Of a stretch of DNA of 64,000 nucleotides, positions 43,331 to 51,371 are shown piece after piece. A program made the translations under genes and the position numbers. Source of the stretch: Bin87 sp965262485. GTDB lineage: Bacteria; Chloroflexota; Dehalococcoidia; Lucifugimonadales; UBA3495. Under the pieces are notes generated by a model. It was given only the letters and a program-made list of their open reading frames with translations, was not told where the DNA came from and searched no databases. Location of the stretch: assembly GCA_965262485.1 (NCBI GenBank), contig OZ253540.1:930001-994000 (forward strand), in the 5' to 3' direction. Position 1 is the stretch's first letter. The number at the start of each line of letters is the position of its first letter.

Positions 43331-45133
43331 CTACAGGGCCAGGGCGTAGCAGGCGCGTCGGGGGTCGGCGCCGGTGCCGAGGGATCCGGTTGCGTTGTCT
43401 CTGGCCGAGACGGTCGCGCCCAGTCCGCAGTTGACGGTGCGCTCGATCTGGTGACCCAGGCTGCGCAAGGCGTCGGCGGTGGATTCCGGTATGCCAAATT
43501 CCAGGTCGAGCTGGCCCGGATGATAGACATGAGGATAGAAAGAGTTGACGTTGCTGGCAGTGGCGAACCGGGGGGCTTCTACCGCCAGCTGCGGGTCCAT
43601 GCCGAATACCAGGGTGTTCAGTATCAGCTGGACGTTGGCCTGCACCTGGTTGTCGCCGCCGGGACATCCTACGGTCATGGTCGGCTGTCCGTCTCTGGAT
43701 ACGATGTAATTCACCAGAGTGGTGCGGGGGCGTTTGCCGGGTTCGACCACGTTGGGGTGACCAGGCTCGCAGTTGAACATTTCAATGCGGGTGCTGAGGC
43801 AGCAACCGAGTTCCGGGAAGAATACCGATTTGGAGAAGGAACCGCCGCTGATGGTTCCGCACACCAGGTTGCCCTGGCGGTCGAGGACGGAAACGTGGGT
43901 GGTGCCGTCGTCGGCGGGCGTAGGGGCGGCAGCGGTTGGAACGGACATGACGGGTTTGGGGGTTGATCCCGAAATGGTAGAGAATCGCCAAGGATCGCCA
44001 GCGGGAGGTTGCGCCGGGTAAGCGCCTTCCGGATCGATCAGCTGGGCCCGCTCCGCGGCGTATTCCCTGGACAGCAGTCCGTCGATGGGGATGGTGGCGT
44101 AGTTCGGGTCGGCGTAGAAGGCCTCTCGATCTCCGAACGAGAGTTTCAGGGCCTCGGCGACGGTGTGGATGTATGCCGGGCTGTTGTGGCCCATAGATTT
44201 GAGGTCGAAATGTTCCAGCACGTTCATGGTCTGCATCAACATGGGGCCTTGAGTCCACGAATCTTGTCCATGTATCTGGTATCCGTGGAAGGAGCCGGTG
44301 ACCGGGGATTCAAACTGACTGCGATAGTTTGCCAGGTCTGCCATGGATATGATGCCGCCGACGCTGGCCGATGAATCAACGATGAGTTTGGCAATGGGGC
44401 CGCAGTAGAAGGCGTCTCTGGCGGCCTGTAACCGTTCGGTTCTGGCGCTGGCCGATTTGTCGGCGGCGTCAGACATGATCTGCAGGGTGTTGGCCAGGCC
44501 GGGTTGTACGAGAGGTGTGCCCGGGAGCGGAACCTCGCGGTTGTTATAGAACACGTCCCAACCGCCGGGCGGGAAGTTATCGAATTGCTGTTGGCCAGAT
44601 TGGGAATGGAGGCGGCCCAGCATGTACTCATAATTGGGAATGCCGTCCGCGGCGTAGCTGATGGCTGGGGCCAGGACGTCGGTGAGCTCCATAGTGCCGT
44701 AACGATCGAGCATGGAGATGAAGGCGTCCACGATACCGGGGAGGGTGAACGACAACGGAGCGTTCATGCCGGGGCCGGTGGGTATGCGCTCCAAGCCTCG
44801 TGAGGTGTAGAAATCGGCGGTTGCCGCGCCGGGCGCACTGCCCTGGCCGCTGAGTGACAGCAGGTCGCCGGTGGCCGAGTCATAGAGCATGAAAACGCCT
44901 TCGGCGGCGAGGGAGTAGGAGGCGATGGGTTCCACGACGGCGGCGGCGAAACCGGCGGCCACCAGGGCGTCGAAGGCGTTGCCGCCGGCCAGCAGCATGC
45001 GCATACCGGCCATGGAGGTGAGATAGTGCCCGGAGGAGATTACGCCGGCGTTTGAACGCACGACCGGGCGGCCGGTGGAAGGCAGGTCGATGTCGCCTTG
45101 TTCGAGGTTTTCAGAGAGTTGTCGGTTGACCAT
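43331..45133 (-). CDS. Gamma-glutamyltransferase family protein
   Basis: A 600-aa Ntn-hydrolase of the gamma-glutamyltranspeptidase family, made as a proenzyme that self-cleaves before a Thr. The predicted nucleophile is in ADDGTTHVSVLD near residue 411. Other family marks are SSGHYLTSMAGMRMLLAGGN (family: GGNAFDA), GPMLMQTMNVLEHFDL and PGKRPRTTLVNYIV. No signal peptide is visible, so it may be cytosolic like several bacterial homologues. ATG 45133 has GAGGAG upstream. It may act on gamma-glutamyl compounds or be a cephalosporin-acylase-like relative. Confidence 0.9.
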   Translation of the reverse strand: MVNRQLSENLEQGDIDLPSTGRPVVRSNAGVISSGHYLTSMAGMRMLLAGGNAFDALVAAGFAAAVVEPIASYSLAAEGVFMLYDSATGDLLSLSGQGSAPGAATADFYTSRGLERIPTGPGMNAPLSFTLPGIVDAFISMLDRYGTMELTDVLAPAISYAADGIPNYEYMLGRLHSQSGQQQFDNFPPGGWDVFYNNREVPLPGTPLVQPGLANTLQIMSDAADKSASARTERLQAARDAFYCGPIAKLIVDSSASVGGIISMADLANYRSQFESPVTGSFHGYQIHGQDSWTQGPMLMQTMNVLEHFDLKSMGHNSPAYIHTVAEALKLSFGDREAFYADPNYATIPIDGLLSREYAAERAQLIDPEGAYPAQPPAGDPWRFSTISGSTPKPVMSVPTAAAPTPADDGTTHVSVLDRQGNLVCGTISGGSFSKSVFFPELGCCLSTRIEMFNCEPGHPNVVEPGKRPRTTLVNYIVSRDGQPTMTVGCPGGDNQVQANVQLILNTLVFGMDPQLAVEAPRFATASNVNSFYPHVYHPGQLDLEFGIPESTADALRSLGHQIERTVNCGLGATVSARDNATGSLGTGADPRRACYALAL

Positions 45134-45184
45134 GGGACTCCTCGGTAGCTTTTAAAGTACACGTTTGCGTATGTGAGCCATCAC

Positions 45185-45940
45185 CTAGATCTGGCGAAAC
45201 ATGGCGTCCAGTGCCTGTAGCCTGTGAGCAGCGTTGGGCATGTGCAAATGGATATGGGCATCTTTAAGACTGCGCAGGTAGCTGGACACTGAGAAAACCC
45301 AAAGTTTGCGGAATTTGCGGGTAGTGTGGAGGTCAGGCCACGTTTTCGGTGGTCCAAAGGGGAAGTTGTAGGTAACAGGGATGCTGAACAGGTGGTCGTC
45401 CGCCTTTTCTTTCGGGCCAATGGCTTCCCAAAAGATAAGCAGGGGCCGTGTAGTCAGGCCATCCAAATCGGGGTGAGACTTCATCCGCACCAGCACTTTG
45501 GCAGTGTGTGGGTGTTTAAGGGTCTGTCGTTCTGAATCCCAATGTCGTTCCCACCGCTTTTGCTTGTAATCGGCCACCTCTTCTAGCGTTGCCTTGACCG
45601 GAAGCCTTTCGCCTCCGATAGCGTGGGCCGACCAGTTCTTAATTTCGGTTTGATATAGGATCTTACCCTTGCCGTGCTTTAGGACCACTATCCATCGGTC
45701 TAACCATGGCCCTCGCTGTTTGCCGGTTGTAACGGGGATCTGATGCACCTTGGAGCGGCCCCCTTTGGATTCAACATAATGCTGGAAGCAGGCGGCGTTC
45801 AGATCTTCACCGACCACGGCTACTACGCTGGTGGCGTGCCCTATTGCAGTGCCGGGCTTCTCGTCGAAGAATTTGAGCAATTCTTCTCTATCTACGGTTA
45901 ACGTTTCTATTGGTGCAGCTTGCGTCATTGGTAAACCCAT
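45185..45940 (-). CDS. Uncharacterised protein, possible PD-(D/E)XK nuclease
   Basis: A 251-aa protein of no recognised family. The segment PWLDRWIVVLKHGKG then ILYQTEIKNWSAHAIGG has a D...E-x-K order (Asp, then Glu-Ile-Lys on a strand), as in PD-(D/E)XK nucleases, followed by a helical EEVADYKQKRW. The C-terminal ~80 residues carry many aromatic residues. Start ATG 45940 or ATG 45928 (MTQAAP); neither has a good ribosome site. It lies 19-22 bp from a cluster of four tRNA genes, a usual insertion place for mobile DNA. Function unproven. Confidence 0.6.
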   Translation of the reverse strand: MGLPMTQAAPIETLTVDREELLKFFDEKPGTAIGHATSVVAVVGEDLNAACFQHYVESKGGRSKVHQIPVTTGKQRGPWLDRWIVVLKHGKGKILYQTEIKNWSAHAIGGERLPVKATLEEVADYKQKRWERHWDSERQTLKHPHTAKVLVRMKSHPDLDGLTTRPLLIFWEAIGPKEKADDHLFSIPVTYNFPFGPPKTWPDLHTTRKFRKLWVFSVSSYLRSLKDAHIHLHMPNAAHRLQALDAMFRQI

Positions 45941-45958
45941 GGGGGGTGATGCTGGGCT

Positions 45959-46035
45959 TGGTGGGCGGTGCAGGACTCGAACCTGCGACCTCCTGCGTGT
46001 AAAGCAGGCGCTCTAACCAGCTGAGCTAACCGCCC
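45959..46035 (-). tRNA. tRNA-Val (UAC)
   Basis: Minus strand: acceptor GGGCGGT pairs with ACCGCCC; anticodon arm CCTGC-TTTACAC-GCAGG, anticodon TAC; T-arm TTCGAGT. CCA is encoded. Last of four tRNAs in the minus direction. Confidence 0.96.
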
Positions 46036-46116
46036 ACGTGTCCCAGGTTGGGGGCCAGGAGACCGGTATCAACAACAGCTGGAGTTCCGAAACGCGTAGG
46101 GTTCCGGCGCATGAAA

Positions 46117-46192
46117 TGGTGCGCTTGGCGGGATTCGAACCCACGACCTCTGCCTCCGCAGGGCAGCGCTCTATCCGCTGAGCTACAAGCGC
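46117..46192 (-). tRNA. tRNA-Arg (GCG)
   Basis: Minus strand: acceptor GCGCTTG/CAAGCGC; anticodon arm CTGCC-CTGCGGA-GGCAG with anticodon GCG (reads CGC). Most bacteria use ACG, edited to ICG, for this box. CCA encoded. Confidence 0.94.
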
Positions 46193-46217
46193 GTGACGGA
46201 ACATTCCGGTGTGTTGA

Positions 46218-46304
46218 TGGTGCCGAGGGAGGGATTTGAACCCACACGTCCTTAATGGACACTGCGCCCTGAACGCAGCGCGTCTGCCGTTTCGCCACCT
46301 CGGC
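46218..46304 (-). tRNA. tRNA-Leu (CAG)
   Basis: Minus strand: acceptor GCCGAGG/CCTCGGC; anticodon arm CTGCG-TTCAGGG-CGCAG, anticodon CAG; a long variable arm (GTCC-ATTAA-GGAC), as expected for tRNA-Leu. CCA encoded. Confidence 0.96.
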
Positions 46305-46348
46305 TGGGTGGGCTTGGGATGTTGAAGGTCTAACACTGCGGCGTGGAG

Positions 46349-46424
46349 TGGTGGGCGATGGAGGATTTGAACCTCCGACCTCCTCGGTGTGAACGAGGCG
46401 CTCTAACCACTGAGCTAACCGCCC
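46349..46424 (-). tRNA. tRNA-Val (CAC)
   Basis: Minus strand: acceptor GGGCGGT/ATCGCCC; anticodon arm CCTCG-TTCACAC-CGAGG, anticodon CAC; T-arm GGAGG-TTCAAAT-CCTCC. CCA encoded. First in the minus direction. Confidence 0.96.
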
Positions 46425-46505
46425 CAGCGCGACTTCCAGTTGGACATTATAGTATCAAGCCACCGATGAGCGCAACCGTATGCTGGAGGCTCACGCGTAC
46501 CTACT

Positions 46506-46615
46506 TTGTCATTGCGAGCGTAGCGTGGCAATCTCGTCGCCGTAGCAACGGCGGTTTGCCAACGTGTGTTCAACCTCAACGAGATTGCCACGTCGCTGCG
46601 CTCCTCGCAATGACA
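46506..46615. repeat. REP palindrome
   Basis: 110 bp from TGTCATTGCGAGCGTAGCGT to GCTCCTCGCAATGACA, with inner arms GTGGCAATCTCGT and ACGAGATTGCCAC (via CAACGAGATTGCCACG). It is preceded by CTCACGCGTACCTACTT, the flank also found at 48450 and 56912. Confidence 0.88.
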
Positions 46616-46630
46616 GGTGGGGGTAGGCGC

Positions 46631-46811
46631 AGGGCTATCGCATATGAAATTACGGCCCCGTCACTCCGGCGAAAGCCGGAGTCCAGAGCTTGTAATCTGC
46701 TGGATTTCTGCAGCGAAGCTACCGTCATTGGTCACTGGATTCCCGCTTTCGCGGGAATGACGGTGGTTAACGGGAACGACGGTGGTTGATTGGTCCACAT
46801 GCGATAGCCTT
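46631..46811. mobile_element. MITE-like element, copy 2
   Basis: Bounded by AGGGCTATCGCATATG and CACATGCGATAGCCTT. It carries the shared core hairpins CCGGCGAAAGCCGG and CCCGCTTTCGCGGG and an internal 20-bp repeat of GGGAATGACGGTGGTTAA type. No coding frame. Confidence 0.82.
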
Positions 46812-46943
46812 GGGTGGAGGCTTGGCATTCTGGGATTCCGGTGGGTGGGAAATACGGGCTTATTATGTCAACTAAAGGCTTAAACCCTGCTTGGGGATAA
46901 CATAACATACCTTGTGCGAACCAAACTGGAAGTGTCTCTGGTC

Positions 46944-47085
46944 GAGAAAATTGCGAAACTTGTCATTGCGAGCGCAGCGCGGCAATCTCGTCGCTGAAAC
47001 CGCCGCCGTTGCTTCAACGGGATTGCCACGTCGCTACGCTCCTCGCAATGACAGAAGGCAGGGACTGGAGTTTCGCAATTTTCTC
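46944..47085. mobile_element. Nested inverted-repeat element around a REP
   Basis: GAGAAAATTGCGAAACT and its exact inverse AGTTTCGCAATTTTCTC bound 142 bp that contain a whole REP palindrome (46961-47053). Different ends from the other elements but the same inner palindrome. Confidence 0.8.
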
Positions 47086-47128
47086 CTCTGGTCAACCGGG
47101 AAGGGCTTTGCGATGGGTTTGACCGGCG

Positions 47129-48331
47129 TTAGACCGAGTCGGGTTGGCCGATAACGCCTTCCTGCATCAGCTTTTCGGCCTCGGCTCCGTCGATTCCCAA
47201 TTCGCTGAGAATTTCCTTGTTGTGTTGACCCAACAGCGGCGGCGGGCGACGCAGTTTCGCCGGGGTGCCGGTCAGTTTCAGAGGCGAGTTGGGCACGCGC
47301 AATTCGGGAACCCGCGGATGATTGATTTCGAGGAACATATTGCGGGCGTTGACCTGTTCGTCGGCGACGACGTCGGAAGTTTTGTTGATGGGGCCAACGG
47401 GCACGCCGGCTTCGTCGATGACTGATACCCAGTGGGCGACCGTGTTGTCGGCAAAGATGCTGTTGAGGAGGTCGATCATCTCGCCGCGATGGGCCACGCG
47501 GTCGGGATTGGTGGCAAACCTGGGATCATCCTTGAGCTCGGGATGCCCGATGGCGCTGCAGAAGCGTTCCCACAGGTTGGGATTGGCAACTCCCAGGATG
47601 AAATAGCCGTCGGAAGCCTGGAAGCTCTGGTACGGCACCAGGCTGGGGTGGCCCGACCCGAGGCGGTGAGGTTCGCGTCCGGTGCCGATGAATCCGGTGG
47701 CGTGGTAGCTCATGGCGGCAACCTGGCCGTCGAGCAGGGAGGTGTCAATAAGCTGACCCTCACCGGTTTTGTCGCGGTGGTACAAGGCGGTAACGATGGA
47801 GCCGTAGGCCATCATGCCGGTGAACAGGTCAACCAGCGAGAAACCGACCCGCTGGGGAGGGCCGTCCGGCTCGCCGGTGAGGTGCATCAAGCCGCTGTAG
47901 GCCTGGATGATGAGGTCATAGCCTGGTTTGTTGGCCATCGGGCCGGTGCGTCCGTAGCCGGAAATGGTGCAGTACACGATGTCGGGGTTAATGGCTTTGA
48001 TGTCCTCGTAGCCCAACCCCATGCGGGCCAGGGTTCCGGCGCGGAAGCTTTCGATCATCACGTCGGCGTCTTTGGCGAGTTTTTTGACGATGCTCAAGCC
48101 CGCTTCGGATTTGAGGTTGACGGACAGGCTCCGCTTATTGCGGTTGAAGGAAAGGAACTGGGTGCTTTCGTCGTTCCAGATTGGCGGCCATTTGCGGGTT
48201 TCATCGCCATCGGTGGGTTCTTCGATTTTGATAACGTCGGCGCCCATGTCAGCCAGATTCTGGGTACAGAATGGGCCGGCCAAGGTGCGGGTAAGATCGA
48301 CGACCTTGATGTTTTCCAGAGGCTGAGGCAT
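47129..48331 (-). CDS. CaiB/BaiF family CoA-transferase
   Basis: A 400-aa class III CoA-transferase. N-terminal IKVVDLTRTLAGPFCTQNLA and ADVIKIEEP are typical; the catalytic Asp is in NKPGYDLIIQAYSG (about residue 138-140), and VDLFTGMMAYGSIVTAL and DTSLLDGQVA follow as expected. It moves CoA between a CoA-thioester and an organic acid (formyl-, carnitinyl- or similar); substrate unknown. ATG 48331 follows TTAAGGAATGG. Full length for the family; flanked by repeat-filled spacers on both sides and so probably a single-gene unit. Confidence 0.93.
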   Translation of the reverse strand: MPQPLENIKVVDLTRTLAGPFCTQNLADMGADVIKIEEPTDGDETRKWPPIWNDESTQFLSFNRNKRSLSVNLKSEAGLSIVKKLAKDADVMIESFRAGTLARMGLGYEDIKAINPDIVYCTISGYGRTGPMANKPGYDLIIQAYSGLMHLTGEPDGPPQRVGFSLVDLFTGMMAYGSIVTALYHRDKTGEGQLIDTSLLDGQVAAMSYHATGFIGTGREPHRLGSGHPSLVPYQSFQASDGYFILGVANPNLWERFCSAIGHPELKDDPRFATNPDRVAHRGEMIDLLNSIFADNTVAHWVSVIDEAGVPVGPINKTSDVVADEQVNARNMFLEINHPRVPELRVPNSPLKLTGTPAKLRRPPPLLGQHNKEILSELGIDGAEAEKLMQEGVIGQPDSV

Positions 48332-48471
48332 GGTTCCATTCCTTAATGTTTCAAGTTTGGCGCATTATAGCACGGTGCCTACGGTTCACCCGCCGGCAGG
48401 TGGAATGGCCGTTGGTTACGCCGGTTGGCACGGTAATTGGGGCCGGATTCTCACGCGTACCCATTTAAATC

Positions 48472-48615
48472 TGTCATTGCGACCCCGTACTTGATACGGG
48501 GGTGGCAATCTCGTCGCCGTAGCAATGGTGGTTTGACGACGTGTGCTCAACCTCAACGAGATTGCTACGTGGTTCGACAGGCTCACCATGAGCGGTTGCG
48601 CTCCTCGCAATGACA
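48472..48615. repeat. REP palindrome with internal insertions
   Basis: TGTCATTGCGACCCCGTACT to GCTCCTCGCAATGACA, longer than other copies: a CCCGTACTTGATACGGGG hairpin in the left arm and GGTTCGACAGGCTCACCATG in the right arm have been added. Confidence 0.85.
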
Positions 48616-48630
48616 GGTAGGTGTGGGCGC

Positions 48631-48792
48631 AGGGCTATCGCATATGAAATTACAGCCACGTCACTCCGGCGAAAGCCGGAGTCCAGTGCTTGTAATCTGC
48701 TGGATTTTCGTAACGAAGCTACCGGTATAGGTCACTGGATTCCCGCTTTCGCGGGAATGACGGTGGTTAATTGGTCCATATGCGATTGCCCT
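48631..48792. mobile_element. MITE-like element, copy 3
   Basis: 162 bp bounded by AGGGCTATCGCATATG and CATATGCGATTGCCCT; interior nearly the same as copies 1 and 2. Confidence 0.83.
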
Positions 48793-48930
48793 GGGTGTGG
48801 ACGCCCTTCGCAATGACAGTAGGCCAGTTTGGTTTGACAAAGTGAGTACGCGTGAGGGCCGGATTTCGTTGACCCGCAAATCGCTGCGATGTTACCTTGC
48901 GCTATCTACTCAATATCGGTGTGGGGGCAA

Positions 48931-49872
48931 GTGTCTAATTTGACTGAAAGTCCGTTGATTGTCTCGTTGGGCGGGATCAACATGGATTTGGTTACGTTCG
49001 CTGATCGCCTGCCGGCCGATGGTGAGACGGTGGTGGGCGACCGATTCGTCACCTATGCCGGCGGGAAGGGGGCGAACCAGGCGGTGGCCGTGGCGCGGCT
49101 GGGCGACCGGTCTGCCATGGTTGGTCGGGTGGGCGACGATATGTTCGGCCCGCAGCTGTTGGAATTGCTGCAGGCGGCAGGTGTGGACACGGCGGGGGTC
49201 AGGACTTCGACCGGCGCAAGTTCCGGAATCGCGGTGATCAGCGTGGGCCAGGGTGGGCAGAACCGCATCGTGCAGGTGCTGGGGGCAAACGATACGTGTG
49301 GGGCCGATGAGTTGAACACGATCAACACGCTGCTGCCGATGGCGTCTACGATACTGCTGCAACTGGAAGTGTCGGTCGAGCTGTCGATGCGGGCGGCGGC
49401 GTTGGCGACGGGAATGGGTGTGTCGGTGGTGCTGGACCCGGGGCCGGTGCGGGAGGTTCCAGGCGATTTCTATACGAACGTGACGGTCATTACGCCCAAC
49501 GAGACCGAGGCCGAAGCGCTGGTGGGGTATCCGGTGTCGGACATCACCACCGCGCAACGGGCTGCCGGGGACTTGTTGAACCGGGGCGTTGGAGCGGTAG
49601 TTATCAAGATGGGCAGCCAGGGCGCGTACTGGTCAGACGGGACGGACAGCGGTCATTGCCCGGCCTTTCCGGTGGCAGCGGTAGATACCGTAGCGGCGGG
49701 CGACGCGTTCAACGGGGCGCTGGCGGTGATGTTGTCCGGAGGTGAATCGTTGTCGGAGAGCGTGCGGTTCGCGTGCGCGGCGGGCGCTGCCGCCGTCACC
49801 AGAGTAGGGGCACAGGATTCGATGCCGACGCGTGCCGAGGTGGCTGCCATCACGGCCAACGCTGCGGCTTAA
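48931..49872 (+). CDS. Ribokinase-like PfkB-family carbohydrate kinase
   Basis: A 313-aa PfkB-family sugar kinase. The N-terminal GGINMDLVTFADRLPADGET and TYAGGKGANQAVAVARLG are ribokinase signatures; the C-terminal DTVAAGDAFNGALAV (about 250-264) holds the anion hole and catalytic Asp. It should phosphorylate D-ribose or a similar sugar with ATP. GTG 48931 is preferred: GTGGGGGC precedes it and family proteins begin at this point. No sugar transporter is adjacent. A NUDIX gene follows 31 bp later. Confidence 0.92.
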   Translation: MSNLTESPLIVSLGGINMDLVTFADRLPADGETVVGDRFVTYAGGKGANQAVAVARLGDRSAMVGRVGDDMFGPQLLELLQAAGVDTAGVRTSTGASSGIAVISVGQGGQNRIVQVLGANDTCGADELNTINTLLPMASTILLQLEVSVELSMRAAALATGMGVSVVLDPGPVREVPGDFYTNVTVITPNETEAEALVGYPVSDITTAQRAAGDLLNRGVGAVVIKMGSQGAYWSDGTDSGHCPAFPVAAVDTVAAGDAFNGALAVMLSGGESLSESVRFACAAGAAAVTRVGAQDSMPTRAEVAAITANAAA

Positions 49873-49903
49873 CAGCGATATTGGATGTGGCCGTTTTTAC
49901 GTT

Positions 49904-50440
49904 ATGTCAATTGACAACGCTTCCAACAATGCTTCGGCGATGACCGGCGGAGATCGCTACTGCTCTGCCTGCGGCGCCGGCCTTGAGCTACGCGCTTACG
50001 AAGGTCAGCAACGGCCGGTTTGCCCAGCTTGTGGAAAGGCAGTTTTTTACGACCCGAAACTGGCAACTGTCTGCATCATCGAACGGCGGGGATTAGTGCT
50101 GATGGTGAGGCGAGCGGTGCAGACCGGCTACGGGCTGTGGAGTATGCCGGGGGGGTACGTGGACCGGGGTGAAGTGGTTGAGGCGGCGGCGGCGCGCGAG
50201 GTGTGGGAAGAAACGGGGCTGGTGGTATCGGTCGGGCAGCTGGTTGGCTTGTTCTCCCAAGAGGGCCATCAGGTTGTGGTTGCCGCCTACACCGCGGTGG
50301 AGACGGGGGGAGCGCTGGCGCCTGGACCTGAGTGTCTGGCCGTTGATTACTTCGCCACCGACAATCTGCCGCCGCTGGCTTTTCCAAGAGATGCTGACAT
50401 TATCCACCAATGGCAGTCGATGCGTGAGACCGAAGGCTGA
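49904..50440 (+). CDS. NUDIX hydrolase with N-terminal zinc ribbon
   Basis: A 178-aa protein with a CSACG...CPACG zinc ribbon in the first 45 residues and a full Nudix box GGYVDRGEVVEAAAAREVWE followed by ETGL (G-x5-E-x7-R-E-x2-E-E-x-G). The ribbon-plus-Nudix plan resembles NudC-type NADH/NAD-capped-RNA hydrolases, but it is shorter, so a general nucleoside-diphosphate-derivative hydrolase is called. ATG 49904. It precedes comF by 9 bp and so is probably in one operon with it. Confidence 0.9.
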   Translation: MSIDNASNNASAMTGGDRYCSACGAGLELRAYEGQQRPVCPACGKAVFYDPKLATVCIIERRGLVLMVRRAVQTGYGLWSMPGGYVDRGEVVEAAAAREVWEETGLVVSVGQLVGLFSQEGHQVVVAAYTAVETGGALAPGPECLAVDYFATDNLPPLAFPRDADIIHQWQSMRETEG

Positions 50441-50449
50441 CTACGGACC

Positions 50450-51196
50450 GTGGGCTTTACCAACCGACTGAAAGGCCTGGACCAATTGTTGCTGCGCGTT
50501 GGCAGGGGACTGGTCGATACGATCTATCCGATGGAGTGCGCGGGATGCGGGGATACGGGCAAGATCGTCTGCGACAAGTGTTCAGACCGGTTGCCGTGGT
50601 TGGGGGACTCGCGCTGCCAGATATGCTCGATGCCTACTGCGGAACGGCTGTGCCTGCGTTGCGCCGAGACCCAGCGCAGTTTCGATGGTATCCGCGCTCC
50701 GTTCCGCTATGAAGGCCCAGTCAGGCAGGCGATTCTGGCGCTCAAATATGGTGGTATCAAGGCTGCCGCGCCGCAGTTGGGATTGATGATGGCGGAATAC
50801 CTGAGCGCAGTTGACTTGCCCGGGGATGTATTGGCGCCGGTTCCGATGCAGGGGCAACGCCGGCGGGAACGCGGTTACAATCAGGCGGAGCTGTTGTCGC
50901 GGGAGATTTCGAGGAACACCGGACTGCGCCACGAAAATGGCTTGCTGGTGCGGACCAGGCACGTGGAACCGCAGGCGCGAACCACCGAAGGGATCCAACG
51001 GTCGGTCAATGTTGCGAACAGCGTGGCAGTACCGGAGGGTTTGCGACTGGATGGTTCCGCCGTCATTTTGGTGGACGATGTGGCGACTACCGGGAGCACA
51101 ATGGATGTTTGCGCGGAGGCGTTGAAGGGTGCGGGGGCTGAATCCGTTTGGGGTCTGGTGCTGGCGGTGGCCGGTGGAAACACGCCCACGGAGTAG
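50450..51196 (+). CDS. comF: ComF family phosphoribosyltransferase-like protein
   Basis: A 248-aa ComF-family protein. An N-terminal double zinc knuckle (CAGCGDTGKIVCDKC, CQICSMPT, CLRCAE) is followed by APFRYEGPVRQAILALKYGG, PVPMQGQRRRERGYNQAE and the PRPP-binding motif VILVDDVATTGSTM. In naturally competent bacteria ComF helps handle incoming single-stranded DNA with PriA; many non-competent species also have it. GTG start at 50450, 9 bp after the NUDIX stop. A cinA gene is also in the window, but far away. Confidence 0.92.
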   Translation: MGFTNRLKGLDQLLLRVGRGLVDTIYPMECAGCGDTGKIVCDKCSDRLPWLGDSRCQICSMPTAERLCLRCAETQRSFDGIRAPFRYEGPVRQAILALKYGGIKAAAPQLGLMMAEYLSAVDLPGDVLAPVPMQGQRRRERGYNQAELLSREISRNTGLRHENGLLVRTRHVEPQARTTEGIQRSVNVANSVAVPEGLRLDGSAVILVDDVATTGSTMDVCAEALKGAGAESVWGLVLAVAGGNTPTE

Positions 51197-51295
51197 CGCG
51201 GCGCTCTGATTGGTGGGGTCCTTCGACGGGCTCAGGATGAGCGGGGGGTTGGGGCTCAGGATGCGGGGGTGTATAGGGGCGGGTTTGTGGGAGGT

Positions 51296-51324
51296 TTGAC
51301 ATCTTCGTTGTGGTCTGCTGAAAT
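51296..51324 (+). promoter_or_regulatory. Promoter for the beta-propeller gene
   Basis: TTGACA (51296-51301), 17-bp spacer, TGAAAT (51319-51324). It lies 48 bp before the ATG at 51372, after a dispersed CTTCGACGGGCTCAGGATGA repeat at about 51222. Confidence 0.6.
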
Positions 51325-51371
51325 GACGATAGAAACCACCGTGCGACCACATCCGAAGAGGAGGTAATGTT

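Larger units (their letters stand above)
46425..47128. other. Repeat-filled spacer, no gene
   Basis: About 700 bp upstream of the tRNA cluster and downstream of the CaiB gene. It holds a REP palindrome (46506-46615), MITE copy 2 (46631-46811) and a nested element (46944-47085). No gene is supported; the tRNA promoter should lie near 46430-46500 on the minus strand but no clear hexamers stand out. Confidence 0.75.
48441..48862. mobile_element. Composite nested element
   Basis: Outer ends GGATTCTCACGCGTACCC and GTGAGTACGCGTGAGGGCC are inverted relatives. Inside, in order: a REP palindrome (48472-48615), MITE copy 3 (48631-48792) and a half REP ending CTTCGCAATGACAG near 48820. The same REP-then-MITE order occurs at 46.5-46.8 kb. 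Confidence 0.75.
48332..48930. other. Repeat-filled spacer, no gene
   Basis: About 600 bp between CaiB and ribokinase (divergent). Most of it is a composite element (48441-48862) with nested REP and MITE copies, so promoters for both genes must lie in the short ends. Confidence 0.75.

Noticed and set aside
45185..45940. Integrase next to the tRNA cluster
   Set aside because: No R-H-R-Y recombinase motif and no direct repeat of a tRNA 3' end was seen nearby.
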